NCBI RefSeq assembly: GCF_036408795.1
Contig: NZ_JAZGJP010000005.1
Location: forward strand, 62,001-126,000
Direction of reading: 5' to 3'
DNA: 64,000 nt
Origin: Olsenella_L kribbiana
GTDB taxonomy: Bacteria; Actinomycetota; Coriobacteriia; Coriobacteriales; Atopobiaceae
Part shown: positions 8,330 through 16,974 of the stretch, in pieces
Layout: every line of letters starts with the position of its first letter
Position numbering within the stretch: position 1 is the stretch's first letter
Translations under genes and position numbers: made by a program
Notes under the pieces: generated by a model
The model's input: the letters and a program-made list of their open reading frames with translations, nothing else
What the model was told of the DNA's origin: nothing
The model's database searches: none

Positions 8330-9772
8330 TTAGGCGTTCTTCTCGATCCAGCTGTTGGGATCTTTGCCCTCGGCCGCAAGACGGTCGGAGAGGCGGCCCT
8401 TCGGGCTTGCAGACCAGATCGGAGCAGACGCCTTGGCCCAGCGCTCGGCTGCTGCCTTCGTCTTGCTCTCGAGCTCGTCGACATCCTCAGGATGCGTGTA
8501 GTCCGTGGACTTGGCACCCGTCTCGTGCACCATCTCGGAGAGGGCACCAGGATTGTCGAGAAGCGGGCACGGCCTCAGCATGTTCGGGTTGAACGGCTGG
8601 TGTGTCTGGTAGCTCTTGAAGAGCGGGCTCTTGTAGCACTCGAGGAGCGTCTTCTCGCGGATGTTGGAGTCGGAGTAGTGGATGAAGGCGCAGGGCTCTG
8701 CGTCGCCGCCTGCGTTGATATGGAAGTAGCGGCGGGCGCCTGCAATGCAGCCACCCGTGTATTCGCCGTCATTCCAGAAGTCTGCGAAGAAGATGGGCAC
8801 ATTCTTGCGCCAGTCGTCGCGCACCTTGTGATACATGCCCTCACGCTGCTCTGCCGTGGCAAGAAGCTCGACAGGAGAGCCCAGGCCGACCGGCATGTAC
8901 GTGAAGATCCAGGCGAAGAGCACGCCCTTGTCGACGAGGAACTGGACGTATTCGTCAGAGGTGACGGAGTCATAGTTCTGGGACGTGTAGCAGATGGAGG
9001 CGCCGAACGGAAGCCTGCGCTCGCGGAGCAGGTCCATGGCATGGACGACCTTGTCGTAGGTGCCGGGGCCGCGGCGGGAGTCGGTTGCCTCGCGGTTGCC
9101 CTCAATCGAGAAGGCCGGCATGAAGTTCTTCACGCGCAGGATCTCGTCCGCGAACTCCTCGTCGACGAGCGTGCCGTTCGTGAAGGCGCTGAAGTAGCAG
9201 TCAGGGTGCTTCTCGCAGAGGCGGATAAGGTCCTTCTTGCGCAGTGTCGGCTCGCCGCCCGTGAAGAGGTAGATGTAGGTGCCGAGCTCCACGCCCTGCG
9301 TGATGATGGAGTCAAGCTCATCGAACGTGAGGGACTTCTGCTTGGAGTCCGTGTAGTTCGCAGCCCAGCAGCCGTTGCAGTGGAGGTTGCAGGCCGTCGT
9401 CGGGTCCATGAGGATGGCCCAGGGGCAGTTGCAGCCTTCCTTCTGGTTGATCTCGCGCTGGCGGTAGCCACCGAGCGTGACGGAGTTCACGAAGAAGTTC
9501 TGCACGAACGTGCGGGCGACTTCCTTGTCGACGTTGTCGATAACGTTCTGGACAAGGCGGCGCCAGTTGTTGTCAGGATCCTTCATGAAGCCCATGACCA
9601 TGTTGAACAGGCGCAGCTGTGCTGCATTGATGTTGTCGCCTGAGCCGGCGAACTTGTTGATCATGGACTCGACCTTTGGCAGATTGCCATCGAAGTCGTC
9701 ATAGAGCATATCGAATGCCTGGTTGACGGCGATGCTGATGGCCTTCGCCTTGATGGTGTCGAGCAATGCCAT
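8330..9772 (-). CDS. Radical SAM protein of unknown function
   Basis: A 480-residue radical S-adenosylmethionine enzyme. The 4Fe-4S cluster motif is CNLHCNGC, with Cys128, Cys132 and Cys135. TGGEPTL follows, and later glycine-rich and SFTNGT-like blocks typical of the TIM-barrel core. A ~110-residue N-terminal region with no family hallmark precedes the core. Several later cysteines (for example in GGCIAGARR, EPCAFIHY and RPCPLLDN) could bind a second cluster, as in SPASM-type enzymes. ATG 9770-9772 is chosen because AAAGGAG sits 7 bases upstream; an in-frame TTG two codons earlier is less likely. No partner gene or peptide substrate is evident next to it, so the reaction is unknown. Confidence 0.85.
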   Translation of the reverse strand: MALLDTIKAKAISIAVNQAFDMLYDDFDGNLPKVESMINKFAGSGDNINAAQLRLFNMVMGFMKDPDNNWRRLVQNVIDNVDKEVARTFVQNFFVNSVTLGGYRQREINQKEGCNCPWAILMDPTTACNLHCNGCWAANYTDSKQKSLTFDELDSIITQGVELGTYIYLFTGGEPTLRKKDLIRLCEKHPDCYFSAFTNGTLVDEEFADEILRVKNFMPAFSIEGNREATDSRRGPGTYDKVVHAMDLLRERRLPFGASICYTSQNYDSVTSDEYVQFLVDKGVLFAWIFTYMPVGLGSPVELLATAEQREGMYHKVRDDWRKNVPIFFADFWNDGEYTGGCIAGARRYFHINAGGDAEPCAFIHYSDSNIREKTLLECYKSPLFKSYQTHQPFNPNMLRPCPLLDNPGALSEMVHETGAKSTDYTHPEDVDELESKTKAAAERWAKASAPIWSASPKGRLSDRLAAEGKDPNSWIEKNA

Positions 9773-9927
9773 ACCCAATCTCCTTTATACGGCGTCCCCA
9801 TACAGAATGCGCACCATTGTACGCTTATCCGTAGCAATTCCTCCGTGGATGACGCATCCCGCCATACAGGCGGCATAAACGGCACCTCAGCACACTGAAT
9901 TTTCGTAAAGGCTATTACATAAAAGTG

Positions 9928-10276
9928 CGAAGTGGGCCTATGAGCCGGGTTCTGTCGTGGACAATCATTTATCTACGAATGCCGTTGCCGGCACCCTCTA
10001 GCGCGCAACCCGAGCGCGGTGCGGGCCACACCATAGCGCTCCTATTTGCGTTTGCTCCGGAAGGGGCTTGCCAAGCCGCCGTGTTGCCACGACGCTGGTG
10101 GTCTCTTGCACCACCGTTTCAGCTTTTCTCTCACCTCGAAGAGGCAGCGGGAGTCTTCTTTTCTGCGGCGCTTTCCGTCGGGTCGCCCCGCCTGGCCGTT
10201 AGCCAGCTTCCTGCCCTGTGGAGCCCGGACTTTCCTCATGACCCAAAGGGTCCCGCGATTGTCTGGCCCACTTCGC
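9928..10276 (-). ncRNA. rnpB: RNase P RNA, bacterial type A
   Basis: The minus-strand RNA begins and ends with complementary P1 arms (GCGAAGTGGGCC and GGCCCACTTCGC). It contains the conserved GGAAAGTCCGGGCTCC block near the 5' end and ACAGAACCCGGCTCAT near the 3' end. The length is about 349 bases. This is the catalytic RNA that matures tRNA 5' ends. A TTTTA run just after P1 may help end transcription. Confidence 0.95.
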
Positions 10277-10283
10277 AGGAGAG

Positions 10284-10289
10284 ATTGTA
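10284..10289 (-). promoter_or_regulatory. -10 element of rnpB
   Basis: TACAAT on the minus strand lies 7 bases before the predicted 5' end of RNase P RNA. The -35 region is poor (GTACTT/TACTTG at about 15-16 bases), so only the -10 call is well supported. Confidence 0.5.
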
Positions 10290-10424
10290 GCATGCAGGAA
10301 GCTGCAAGTACCTGAGCTCCCTCCCCTCCCCAGAAGTCCACATCAAAGAAACCTAGCAGGACGAGCAGCATCGTCTGCTGAGCAGAGGGACCATCAGGAG
10401 CTGCCATGCTGCATCCATACAGGA

Positions 10425-10458
10425 AGAGCCTGCCGAAGGAAGGGTTTCTGCAGGCTCT
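10425..10458 (-). terminator. Possible terminator after divIVA
   Basis: A 9-bp inverted repeat (AGAGCCTGC/GCAGGCTCT) with a 16-base loop begins about 38 bases after the divIVA stop. There is no real U-tract, so termination is uncertain. Nothing else was recognised in the ~200 bases between divIVA and rnpB. Confidence 0.35.
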
Positions 10459-10495
10459 ATAAGAATATATTCCAAATCCTAGGAAAAAGATGAAA

Positions 10496-11233
10496 CTAAT
10501 CGAGATCGTCCACGTTGACGCCCGGCGTGAAGGTCGGAGCAGAGGTCAGGACGGTCTTGTCAGCAGGTGCCGAAGCAGGCGCTGGTGCGGGTGCCGGAGC
10601 CGGTGCAGGCGTAGCGGCCTGAGCGGGTGCCGGTGCGGGAGCCGGTGCAGGCGTCGAGACAGGTGCTGCCGTGACGGAGACGGAGACCTTCTTGCCGGTC
10701 GTCGGGAAGACGGCGTCTGCGTCGTCCATGAAGTGCTGGAGCAGGTTCTTGTACTCTGCACGGAAGTCCTCGCGGGACTGCTTCAGGCGGTCGATCTCGT
10801 CCATCTCGTTCTGCTTCTCGGCAAGAGCCTGACGGATGACCTCGCGGGCCTTCTGGTCTGCCTCAGTGCGGATCTCGTTCGCGGAAGCCTTTGCGTCGGC
10901 GACGATCTTGTCTGCGCTCTGCTGGGCGACGATGAGGACCTTGGAGATCTGCTGCTCGGAAGCGTTCAGTGCAGGAGCAGGTGCCGGTGCCGGAGCGATC
11001 GGCGCGATGGCGGCAGCGCCCTTCTGGGCCTGCAGCGTCTCGATCTGTGCCTGGGCGGCAGCGAGCTGCTGCTCGGAGCTGTTGAGGCGGCTCTTGAGGT
11101 CTGCGATCTTCTGGAGCATTGCGTCGACTTCGCCGGAGAGCTGCTCGAGGAAGGCGTCGACCTCTTCCGTGTCATAGCCGTGCTTGGAAGGAGAGAATGT
11201 CAGCTGTTCGATATCCGCAGGAGTGATAGCCAT
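10496..11233 (-). CDS. divIVA: DivIVA/Wag31-type polar growth and division protein
   Basis: A 245-residue cytoplasmic coiled-coil protein. The N-terminal DivIVA lipid-binding segment is clear, with TPADIEQLTFS and GYDTEEVDAFLEQL near residues 4-31. A coiled coil broken by an Ala/Pro linker (around 77-90) follows. A second helical region (~95-175) and a long Pro/Ala-rich tail precede a short acidic end. DivIVA proteins mark curved membrane at poles and septa and recruit wall machinery. ATG 11231-11233 has AAAGGT upstream. It is the last gene of the ftsZ-side transcript, after yggT and sepF, the usual Gram-positive order. Confidence 0.9.
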   Translation of the reverse strand: MAITPADIEQLTFSPSKHGYDTEEVDAFLEQLSGEVDAMLQKIADLKSRLNSSEQQLAAAQAQIETLQAQKGAAAIAPIAPAPAPAPALNASEQQISKVLIVAQQSADKIVADAKASANEIRTEADQKAREVIRQALAEKQNEMDEIDRLKQSREDFRAEYKNLLQHFMDDADAVFPTTGKKVSVSVTAAPVSTPAPAPAPAPAQAATPAPAPAPAPAPASAPADKTVLTSAPTFTPGVNVDDLD

Positions 11234-11292
11234 CTTGATACCTTTCTGTTATCCACGACACCGTTTGAATTATTGCGCTGTCAGTGAGCCCG

Positions 11293-11553
11293 TTAGATCA
11301 GTGCCCGTACGATGAATTCCTCGACGGCTCCGAGAACCATGACCGCGATGACCGGCGAGAAATCGATTCCTCCGATCGGCGGGATGAACCTCCGGAAGAG
11401 GTTCAGGTACGGGAGCACGAGGCGTCCGAGAGCCTCGCTGATATCGTCTATAAGGCCACCCGGCTTTCTGGGAAACCAGGAAAGCAGGCACCAGACAATG
11501 ATCAGGATCTCGTAGAAGTAGAAGAGCGAATAGACGAGGTTTGCGAGCTGCAC
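11293..11553 (-). CDS. yggT: YggT family membrane protein
   Basis: An 86-residue protein with two hydrophobic segments (about residues 4-25 and 62-82) and the family motif LNLFRRFIPPIGGIDFSPV between them. YggT proteins sit in the cytoplasmic membrane and are linked to cell shape or osmotic tolerance, often beside sepF and divIVA as here. The start codon is GTG at 11551-11553, with AGGAGA 8 bases upstream. Confidence 0.88.
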   Translation of the reverse strand: MQLANLVYSLFYFYEILIIVWCLLSWFPRKPGGLIDDISEALGRLVLPYLNLFRRFIPPIGGIDFSPVIAVMVLGAVEEFIVRALI

Positions 11554-11568
11554 GAGTTGGGTCTCCTG

Positions 11569-12303
11569 TTATTTCTTGAGGTCTCCGTCGGCGATGAGCT
11601 TGTCCACATCAGCCTTGGTAAGAGTTATACCCGCCGGGAGCACGCTGAAGACGGATTCGCCGAGCTGCTCGACTTCTCCACCAATGCCGCAGGCAAGGCC
11701 GAAGCTGAAGTCGAGGACACGCTTTGCCGTATCCATCGGCGTATCCGTGAGGACGAGCACGACTGGCTGGTTCGTGCGGACGCGGCGGATGACCATCTGC
11801 ACGTCGTCGTAGGACTCCGGCTTCAGAATGTAGGGCGGAAGCTGGCCGGAGGTCACGCGCTGCACCGGTGCCGGCGTCTGCGGCTCGGAAGCGGCCGTAT
11901 CCGTGTAGGAATCCTGATAGGAATCATGGCTCTCAGGATAGGTCGTGCGCGGTGCGTAGGCAGGATCGGGTGCCGGCGTCTGGGCATAGCCATGGCCCGC
12001 AGAATAGGCGGACTCGGTCTTCTGCTGCTGGGCGAATCCTGCACCGGCATTCGATGCTACCGGGCGGCCGGAGCGGGTGTAGACCGAGACGCTCTCAGCC
12101 TCGGGGCGCGGCGTGTTGCCGAGAAGGCCGGAGCCTTCGGTCCTCTGGGGCTGCGTGGAGGAACCACGGCGGCGGGAGGAGCGGGGCTCGGGATCGGAGA
12201 CAGCGTTGCCGTCGTCGTAGTAGCCGTCGTCGTAGCCCTCATCATAGTCGTCGTAATTGTCATTGCCGCGGAAGCGGTCCTTGAGATTGTCCAGGAAACC
12301 CAT
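11569..12303 (-). CDS. sepF: SepF, FtsZ membrane anchor
   Basis: A 244-residue cell-division protein. The first residues (MGFLDNLKDRFRG) form an amphipathic membrane-binding helix. Residues ~15-145 are a long, disordered, Asp/Tyr/Gln/Ser-rich linker. The conserved SepF domain (~150-240) carries KPESYDDVQMVIRRVRTNQPVV and DTAKRVLDFSFGLACGIGG. In actinobacteria SepF tethers FtsZ to the membrane, and no ftsA gene is present in the cluster. ATG 12301-12303 has GGAAGG/AAGGAC upstream. The linker is longer than in most SepF proteins. Confidence 0.92.
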   Translation of the reverse strand: MGFLDNLKDRFRGNDNYDDYDEGYDDGYYDDGNAVSDPEPRSSRRRGSSTQPQRTEGSGLLGNTPRPEAESVSVYTRSGRPVASNAGAGFAQQQKTESAYSAGHGYAQTPAPDPAYAPRTTYPESHDSYQDSYTDTAASEPQTPAPVQRVTSGQLPPYILKPESYDDVQMVIRRVRTNQPVVLVLTDTPMDTAKRVLDFSFGLACGIGGEVEQLGESVFSVLPAGITLTKADVDKLIADGDLKK

Positions 12304-12338
12304 GTCCTTGCCTTCCTACCTCTATGCTGCGTTCTTCG

Positions 12339-13064
12339 TTACTTCAGTTCGTAGTCAGGGCTGAACACCACTCTGCCCAGCCTAATAAGGGTCGAGCCTT
12401 CCTCGAGAGCAATCGGAAAATCGTCACTCATTCCACAGGAAAGCTCAGCGAGACTTAAAGAAGTGCGCTGCCTCAGGTCTTCGGCCAGCTCGCGCAGGCC
12501 AGAGAACGTGCGGCGGGCTGCATCGGGATCGTGTGCTGGCGCCATCGTCATGAGTCCCTCGATCTCAATCCCTGACAGTGCAAGCAGGCCATCCAGATTC
12601 TCGACAAGCTCTGCCGGCGCAAATCCCGACTTGCTCTCTTCCCCGGAGACATTGACCTCGAGGAGCACCTTCGAGACCAGGCTGCGCGCCAGAGAGTGCT
12701 TCGAGATGACTTCCGCCAGATGAAGCGACGAGACCGACTGGATGAGGCCAACCTTCCCGACCACCATGTTCACCTTGTTGGTCTGGAAGTTGCCGATCAT
12801 ATCGAAGCGGACGCCTTCCATCTCAGGATGCCCGTCGAGCGCTTCGAGCTTGCGGCGAAGCTCCTGGGGGCGGTTCTCTGCAAAGACGCGGTACCCTGCC
12901 TTCCAGGCCTGAGCGACCTCGTCAGGCCCGACCGTCTTCGAGACGGCAGCGAGCGTGAACTTTGCATCCGCTCTTCCGGAACGCTTGAGCGCTTCATCTG
13001 CGATCTCCAGGATGCGGGATCTCCGCTCTTCGAGAAACTTCAGATAGGCTTCTTCGTCTTCCAT
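12339..13064 (-). CDS. yggS: YggS-type pyridoxal phosphate homeostasis protein
   Basis: A 241-residue PLP-binding TIM-barrel protein (COG0325). The PLP-binding lysine is Lys43 in AAVSKTV. Further landmarks are FAENRPQEL, DMIGNFQTNKV, LLEVNVSGEESKSG and SLAELSCGMSDDF. The family has no known catalysis and buffers vitamin B6 and amino-acid pools. The start at ATG 13062-13064 is supported by a G-rich GGGTGG site. It lies between pgeF and sepF, a standard Gram-positive arrangement. Confidence 0.92.
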   Translation of the reverse strand: MEDEEAYLKFLEERRSRILEIADEALKRSGRADAKFTLAAVSKTVGPDEVAQAWKAGYRVFAENRPQELRRKLEALDGHPEMEGVRFDMIGNFQTNKVNMVVGKVGLIQSVSSLHLAEVISKHSLARSLVSKVLLEVNVSGEESKSGFAPAELVENLDGLLALSGIEIEGLMTMAPAHDPDAARRTFSGLRELAEDLRQRTSLSLAELSCGMSDDFPIALEEGSTLIRLGRVVFSPDYELK

Positions 13065-13090
13065 ACATCCACCCCCCAAAAGCGTCTGTA

Positions 13091-13894
13091 TCAGGATGCA
13101 AGATATGCAAGTGCACCGTGGCGGCCACAGTGCCCGCCTTCGGCACGATAGGAATAGAACCTGTCCGTCGCCCGTGCCGTGGAGATGCCGCAATCCACTA
13201 TGGATTCCTCCCCCATCCCTGCGCCTTCAAGCGCGAGGACGATGGCACGTGCAAGGTCGAGACGGTGTCCGGGAAGCGCCACGCTCTCGTCGAACGTGTC
13301 GACGAAGCGCGCGAGGAGCTCTTCCGAGACCTCGTAGTCAGGACCTGCGATGTGGGGCCCGATGTAGGCGACCGCAGAGGAAGCATCCTCCTCTGTCGCC
13401 GCAAGGAGCTTCACGAGTGCCTTGGCTGCGATGGAGGCTATCGTTCCCCGCCAGCCCGAATGGACGACAGCAAAGCCCTTCTCCGTAGCCAGGATGACCG
13501 GAACGCAGTCCGCATAGCAGAGAAGCACCGGCACCCCAGGAACCGTGCAGACAATGGCATCTGCGCCTTCACGGGCCTCTTTCTGGATGCGCGCGAGGCT
13601 CTCCTCATCTGCCGTATCCACAAGGAGCACCTTGTCGCCGTGCACCTGCTTCGGGTTCACGAGACGGTCAGGACTACCTTCATAGCCCAGAGCGGCAAGG
13701 GCGCGGGCCCTGTTCTCCGCAACATGCTCAGGCATATCCCCGCAAGCATCGCCCAGGTTGAGCGATGCGAAGACACCCTCGGAGACGCCGCCCGTGCGCT
13801 CGGTGAAGCCGAAGCACACCTGTCCCTCAGCGTGCCCATCCGTCAGGAACGACACACCAGAGACGCTCTTTCGTGTGAGAGACGGCGTTTCCAT
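13091..13894 (-). CDS. pgeF: Multicopper/laccase-domain purine nucleoside hydrolase-type protein (PgeF/YfiH)
   Basis: A 267-residue member of the former DUF152 family. Signature blocks are NPKQVHGDKV, VLLCYADCVPV, AVVHSGWRGT, YIGPHIAGPDYEV and CGISTARATDRFYSYRAEGGHCGRHGAL. These carry the zinc-binding His and Cys residues. Characterised homologues act on purine nucleosides or correct misincorporated L-Ser in peptidoglycan precursors, and its position next to ftsZ fits either role. ATG 13892-13894 follows GGAGAG. It begins 9 bases after the ftsZ stop. Confidence 0.9.
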   Translation of the reverse strand: METPSLTRKSVSGVSFLTDGHAEGQVCFGFTERTGGVSEGVFASLNLGDACGDMPEHVAENRARALAALGYEGSPDRLVNPKQVHGDKVLLVDTADEESLARIQKEAREGADAIVCTVPGVPVLLCYADCVPVILATEKGFAVVHSGWRGTIASIAAKALVKLLAATEEDASSAVAYIGPHIAGPDYEVSEELLARFVDTFDESVALPGHRLDLARAIVLALEGAGMGEESIVDCGISTARATDRFYSYRAEGGHCGRHGALAYLAS

Positions 13895-13903
13895 CAGGCT
13901 CTC

Positions 13904-15052
13904 CTACATGCGGGAGTGCTTCAGGAAGTCAGGGATATCGAAGCCCTGGTTCGCGTTCGAGGAGGAGTTCGTGCGGGAGCCAGCGTTCGAGCGGGCAGGT
14001 GCAGACGTCCTCGTAGCGGGCGTGGACGGACGCGACGTCGGACGGGAGCTCCTGCTCGAGCTCACGGAGTCAAGCGTCGGAAGGCTGTCGGAGTCGTTCT
14101 CGTCGAGGCCCGTCGCGATGACCGTAACGCGGACCTGATCGCCCAGGGACTCGTCGACGACGGTACCAAAGATGATGTTCGCATCGGGGTCGACGTTCTT
14201 TGCGACGATGTCTGCAGCGTCGTTGATCTCCTGGATGCCGAGATCCTTGTTGCCGGCAATGGAGAGCAGGACGCGCGTTGCGCCGTCGATCGAGGTCTCG
14301 AGAAGCGGGCTCGAGATGGCCTCCTCGGCCGCATCAGCAGCACGGGAGTCGCCGGAAGCGACGCCGATGCCCATCATCGCGGAACCGGAGTCCTTCATGA
14401 TCGTGCAGACGTCTGCGAAGTCGACATTGATGAGGCCAGGGACCGTGATGAGGTCGGTGATGCCCTGCGTGCCCTGTGCGAGGACCTCGTCTGCCATGCG
14501 GAAGGCCTCGAGCATCGTGGTCTTCTTCTCGGAGAGGTCGAGCAGGCGGTCATTCGGAATGACGACAAGGGTATCGACGTTGGCAGCGAGGTTGTCGATG
14601 CCGCCGAGAGCGGACTGGGAGCGCCTGCGGCCCTCGAACGTGAACGGCTTCGTGACGATTGCGACGGTCAGGGCGCCTACGTCGTTCTTTGCGATGTCAG
14701 CAACGACAGGTGCTGCGCCGGTACCGGTGCCGCCACCCTCGCCAGCCGTGATGAAGACCATGTCTGCACCGGCAAGAGCGGCCTTGATGTCGTCCTTGCT
14801 CTCCTGGGCAGCCTGCTGGCCGACCTCAGGGTTGGCGCCAGCGCCGAGGCCCTTCGTGATGTCGGTGCCGATGTGGACCTTGATGTCAGCATCGGAGATT
14901 GCGAGTGCCTGGGCATCGGTGTTGATTGCGACGAACTCGACGCCGCGGATGCCCTCGTCGATCATGCGGTTGACGGCGTTCGTGCCACCACCGCCGACGC
15001 CTACGACCTTGATGACTGCGAGGTAGTTGCTGGGGATGTCGTTGTCGGTCAT
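13904..15052 (-). CDS. ftsZ: Cell division GTPase FtsZ
   Basis: A 382-residue tubulin homologue that builds the division ring. The nucleotide-binding start is VVGVGGGGTNAVNRM (residues 16-30) and the tubulin signature GGGTGTGAAP is at 106-115. A Ser/Arg/Thr-rich linker (~315-370) leads to the conserved C-terminal peptide DIPDFL, which binds SepF and other partners. ATG 15050-15052 has an excellent AAGGAGG 7 bases upstream; earlier in-frame starts lack this. FtsQ and FtsZ are split by a 484-base region with a terminator and a likely ftsZ promoter. Confidence 0.97.
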   Translation of the reverse strand: MTDNDIPSNYLAVIKVVGVGGGGTNAVNRMIDEGIRGVEFVAINTDAQALAISDADIKVHIGTDITKGLGAGANPEVGQQAAQESKDDIKAALAGADMVFITAGEGGGTGTGAAPVVADIAKNDVGALTVAIVTKPFTFEGRRRSQSALGGIDNLAANVDTLVVIPNDRLLDLSEKKTTMLEAFRMADEVLAQGTQGITDLITVPGLINVDFADVCTIMKDSGSAMMGIGVASGDSRAADAAEEAISSPLLETSIDGATRVLLSIAGNKDLGIQEINDAADIVAKNVDPDANIIFGTVVDESLGDQVRVTVIATGLDENDSDSLPTLDSVSSSRSSRPTSRPSTPATRTSAPARSNAGSRTNSSSNANQGFDIPDFLKHSRM

Positions 15053-15234
15053 GGAAGTTCCTCCTTGCTTGGCGACGGGGCGTTTGTGGTCCGTCATGTC
15101 CATAGATCCGTTGCTGCTGCGTTCGTGCTGCGTTTGAGTGTCTGTGTCCTTCTTTGGTGCTGCGAGCTTTCGGCAAGTCGTTGGAGAAACCCTAACCCTC
15201 AAGTTAAGCTCAACGCCTCATCTAAAGCGGCATA

Positions 15235-15263
15235 TATTTGCACAACGCCCCAACTTCCGTCAA
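15235..15263 (-). promoter_or_regulatory. Putative ftsZ promoter
   Basis: On the minus strand TTGACG (15258-15263) and CAAATA (15235-15240) are separated by 17 bases. The -35 is close to consensus; the -10 is weak but lies in an A/T-rich run. Placement between the upstream hairpin and ftsZ supports the call. Confidence 0.45.
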
Positions 15264-15483
15264 CACTTTTGTCAGAAATATGGATTGCGCAGGTAGATGC
15301 CTCAATTTACATGCGTTATAAGCTTAAAGCAGTACTTGATGGTTAGGGTTTTGAATCCTCATTCCTCGACCTTCAACCCTCGAGTCCGACCCTCGGCCTT
15401 ACCTCTATCCTTGAGACTTTTCTGCCAGCACTCAAGCTGCCTGAGGCTTCGATGGGATGAGATCAGCCTCTCCGAAGGCACAA

Positions 15484-15514
15484 GAGAGGCCCGCTTCGAT
15501 GAAGCGGGCCTCTC
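15484..15514 (-). terminator. Hairpin terminator after ftsQ
   Basis: A perfect 14-bp stem (GAGAGGCCCGCTTC and its complement) with a 3-base loop, starting 22 bases after the ftsQ stop. The following bases are not U-rich, so efficiency may rest on stem strength. It separates the mur/fts operon from ftsZ. Confidence 0.7.
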
Positions 15515-15536
15515 ATAGCTCATTTCCTTAGATCTT

Positions 15537-16925
15537 CTAGGCTCCCGCAGAGCTCGTCGAGGACGACGTCATCCCTGTGCCGGTCGAGGATGCCGTACCC
15601 GAAGAGGTCATTCCGGAGGTCGTGCCTGAAGCCGTACCTGAGGTCGTTCCGGAAGAGGACGTGGTGCCGGAAGATGCCGTGCCCGATGTGGTGCCCGACG
15701 AGGTTCCTGCAGTCGTGCCAGAGGTCGCATCCGTCGACGACGTACCGGACGCTGTGGTGCCGGAGGCGCCTGTCGATGTCGTGGACGACGTATCGGTCGA
15801 CGTCGTTCCGCTCGTGCTCGTGGAGCCGCTGTCAGAAGACGCCGAGTTCTCCGTCTCAGCCGTGACGCCTGTCCCCTGCCCGACCTTGTCGGAATCGACG
15901 CTCCTGTACGAGGGATTCGTAGGAACGCGGACATTGATATAGGTGACCTTGCCCGCATGCTCGGAGAGGATGGCCGTGATGGCAGTCTCCTTCGCAGAGA
16001 TGTTCGTCGCGGCTCCCAGAGATACCTCCACACCGTTCGAGAGGAGGCAGGAGAGGCTCTCCATCGTGCTTGCCGAGAAGCTCACGATCTGCGACTTGAA
16101 GGAGGACGAGAAGCTGTTGAGATACGTGTTCACGGCGACGATCACATCGTCTGTCGCAGCAGAGCCTGCAACAGGCTGGACCGTGGCAGGGACATTGCTG
16201 ATGAGGATGCAGCTCTGCGAGGTGGCAAGCGCCAGCGCCGCCTCCTCGGAGGTCTGTCCGCTCGAGCGGTCGAGCGTCACCGGCTCTATCCAGCAGCCAT
16301 CGGACCCCAGATACCAGGCAACGCTTCCTGAGTTCATGAGGACAATGGCGGAGACCGAGCGCTCGTTCACGCTGATCGAAAGCGTATTGGGGAACTTGCG
16401 CTCGATATTGATCGAGGCGACCCAGGGGTTCTTCTTGATGTTCGTCTCGACAGCCTTCTCATCGACATTGAGAAGCGTCGTGCCCGCAGGAATCTGGGCA
16501 AGCTTTGCAATGGAATCCTGGCTCACATGGGCCGAGCCCTGCGTCTCGATGTCCGTGATCATGAAGGCAGGACTTACGGAGAGCAGGAGGAAGACGACAA
16601 GGGCGACCGATGCCAGAGCGATCGCGATGCCGCCGAAGAGGGCGACACGCGATACGAGCTCCTGGTGGTCGACATGCTTTTCCGGTCCGGGTGCCGCCTC
16701 GGTATCCTTGACCTTGTGGCCGAAGGTCGGGACCTTCTCGACCTTGTTCGGATTCTTGGCTGCCCTTCTGGAGCGGCGTGTTTCGTCCTTGAGCGACCTG
16801 CCGACGACGCTGTTGCCACGGGCTGGCGTGCCGCTTCCGCGCACGACAGAGCGCTTCATCTGAGGCACGCTCGAGCTCTGGCGCGGCGTCGCCTGCCTCT
16901 TTGTGGGACGCTGGCCTTTTGGCAT
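15537..16925 (-). CDS. ftsQ: FtsQ/DivIB cell division protein with long Ser/Thr/Gly tail
   Basis: A 462-residue single-pass membrane protein of the divisome. A basic cytoplasmic N-terminus (~90 residues) leads to a transmembrane helix at ~93-117. The extracytoplasmic POTRA domain (~120-195; GSAHVSQDSIAKLAQIPAGT, then NPWVASINIERKFPNTLSISVNER) and the beta domain follow. The last ~100 residues are almost only Ser, Thr, Gly and Ala (about 15540-15845), which is not part of usual FtsQ. ATG 16923-16925 has AAGGAGG 7 bases upstream. It follows murC by 49 bases and ends at a strong hairpin. Confidence 0.9.
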   Translation of the reverse strand: MPKGQRPTKRQATPRQSSSVPQMKRSVVRGSGTPARGNSVVGRSLKDETRRSRRAAKNPNKVEKVPTFGHKVKDTEAAPGPEKHVDHQELVSRVALFGGIAIALASVALVVFLLLSVSPAFMITDIETQGSAHVSQDSIAKLAQIPAGTTLLNVDEKAVETNIKKNPWVASINIERKFPNTLSISVNERSVSAIVLMNSGSVAWYLGSDGCWIEPVTLDRSSGQTSEEAALALATSQSCILISNVPATVQPVAGSAATDDVIVAVNTYLNSFSSSFKSQIVSFSASTMESLSCLLSNGVEVSLGAATNISAKETAITAILSEHAGKVTYINVRVPTNPSYRSVDSDKVGQGTGVTAETENSASSDSGSTSTSGTTSTDTSSTTSTGASGTTASGTSSTDATSGTTAGTSSGTTSGTASSGTTSSSGTTSGTASGTTSGMTSSGTASSTGTGMTSSSTSSAGA

Positions 16926-16974
16926 GAACGTGCCTCCTTCCTGGCCTGGCTCTTCCCTGCTCAGGACCTGGCTG

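Larger units (their letters stand above)
15053..15536. other. ftsQ-ftsZ intergenic region
   Basis: This 484-base stretch carries no supported gene. It holds the strong hairpin at 15484-15514, a likely ftsZ promoter at 15235-15263, and an exact 11-bp long-range inverted repeat (AAACCCTAACC at 15187-15197 and GGTTAGGGTTT at 15341-15351). The middle is markedly AT-richer than its neighbours. The ftsZ leader would be about 175 bases. Confidence 0.6.

Noticed and set aside
13118..15346. A 742-codon plus-strand frame over ftsZ and pgeF
   Set aside because: It crosses two certain minus-strand genes and their intergenic region and has no recognisable domain.
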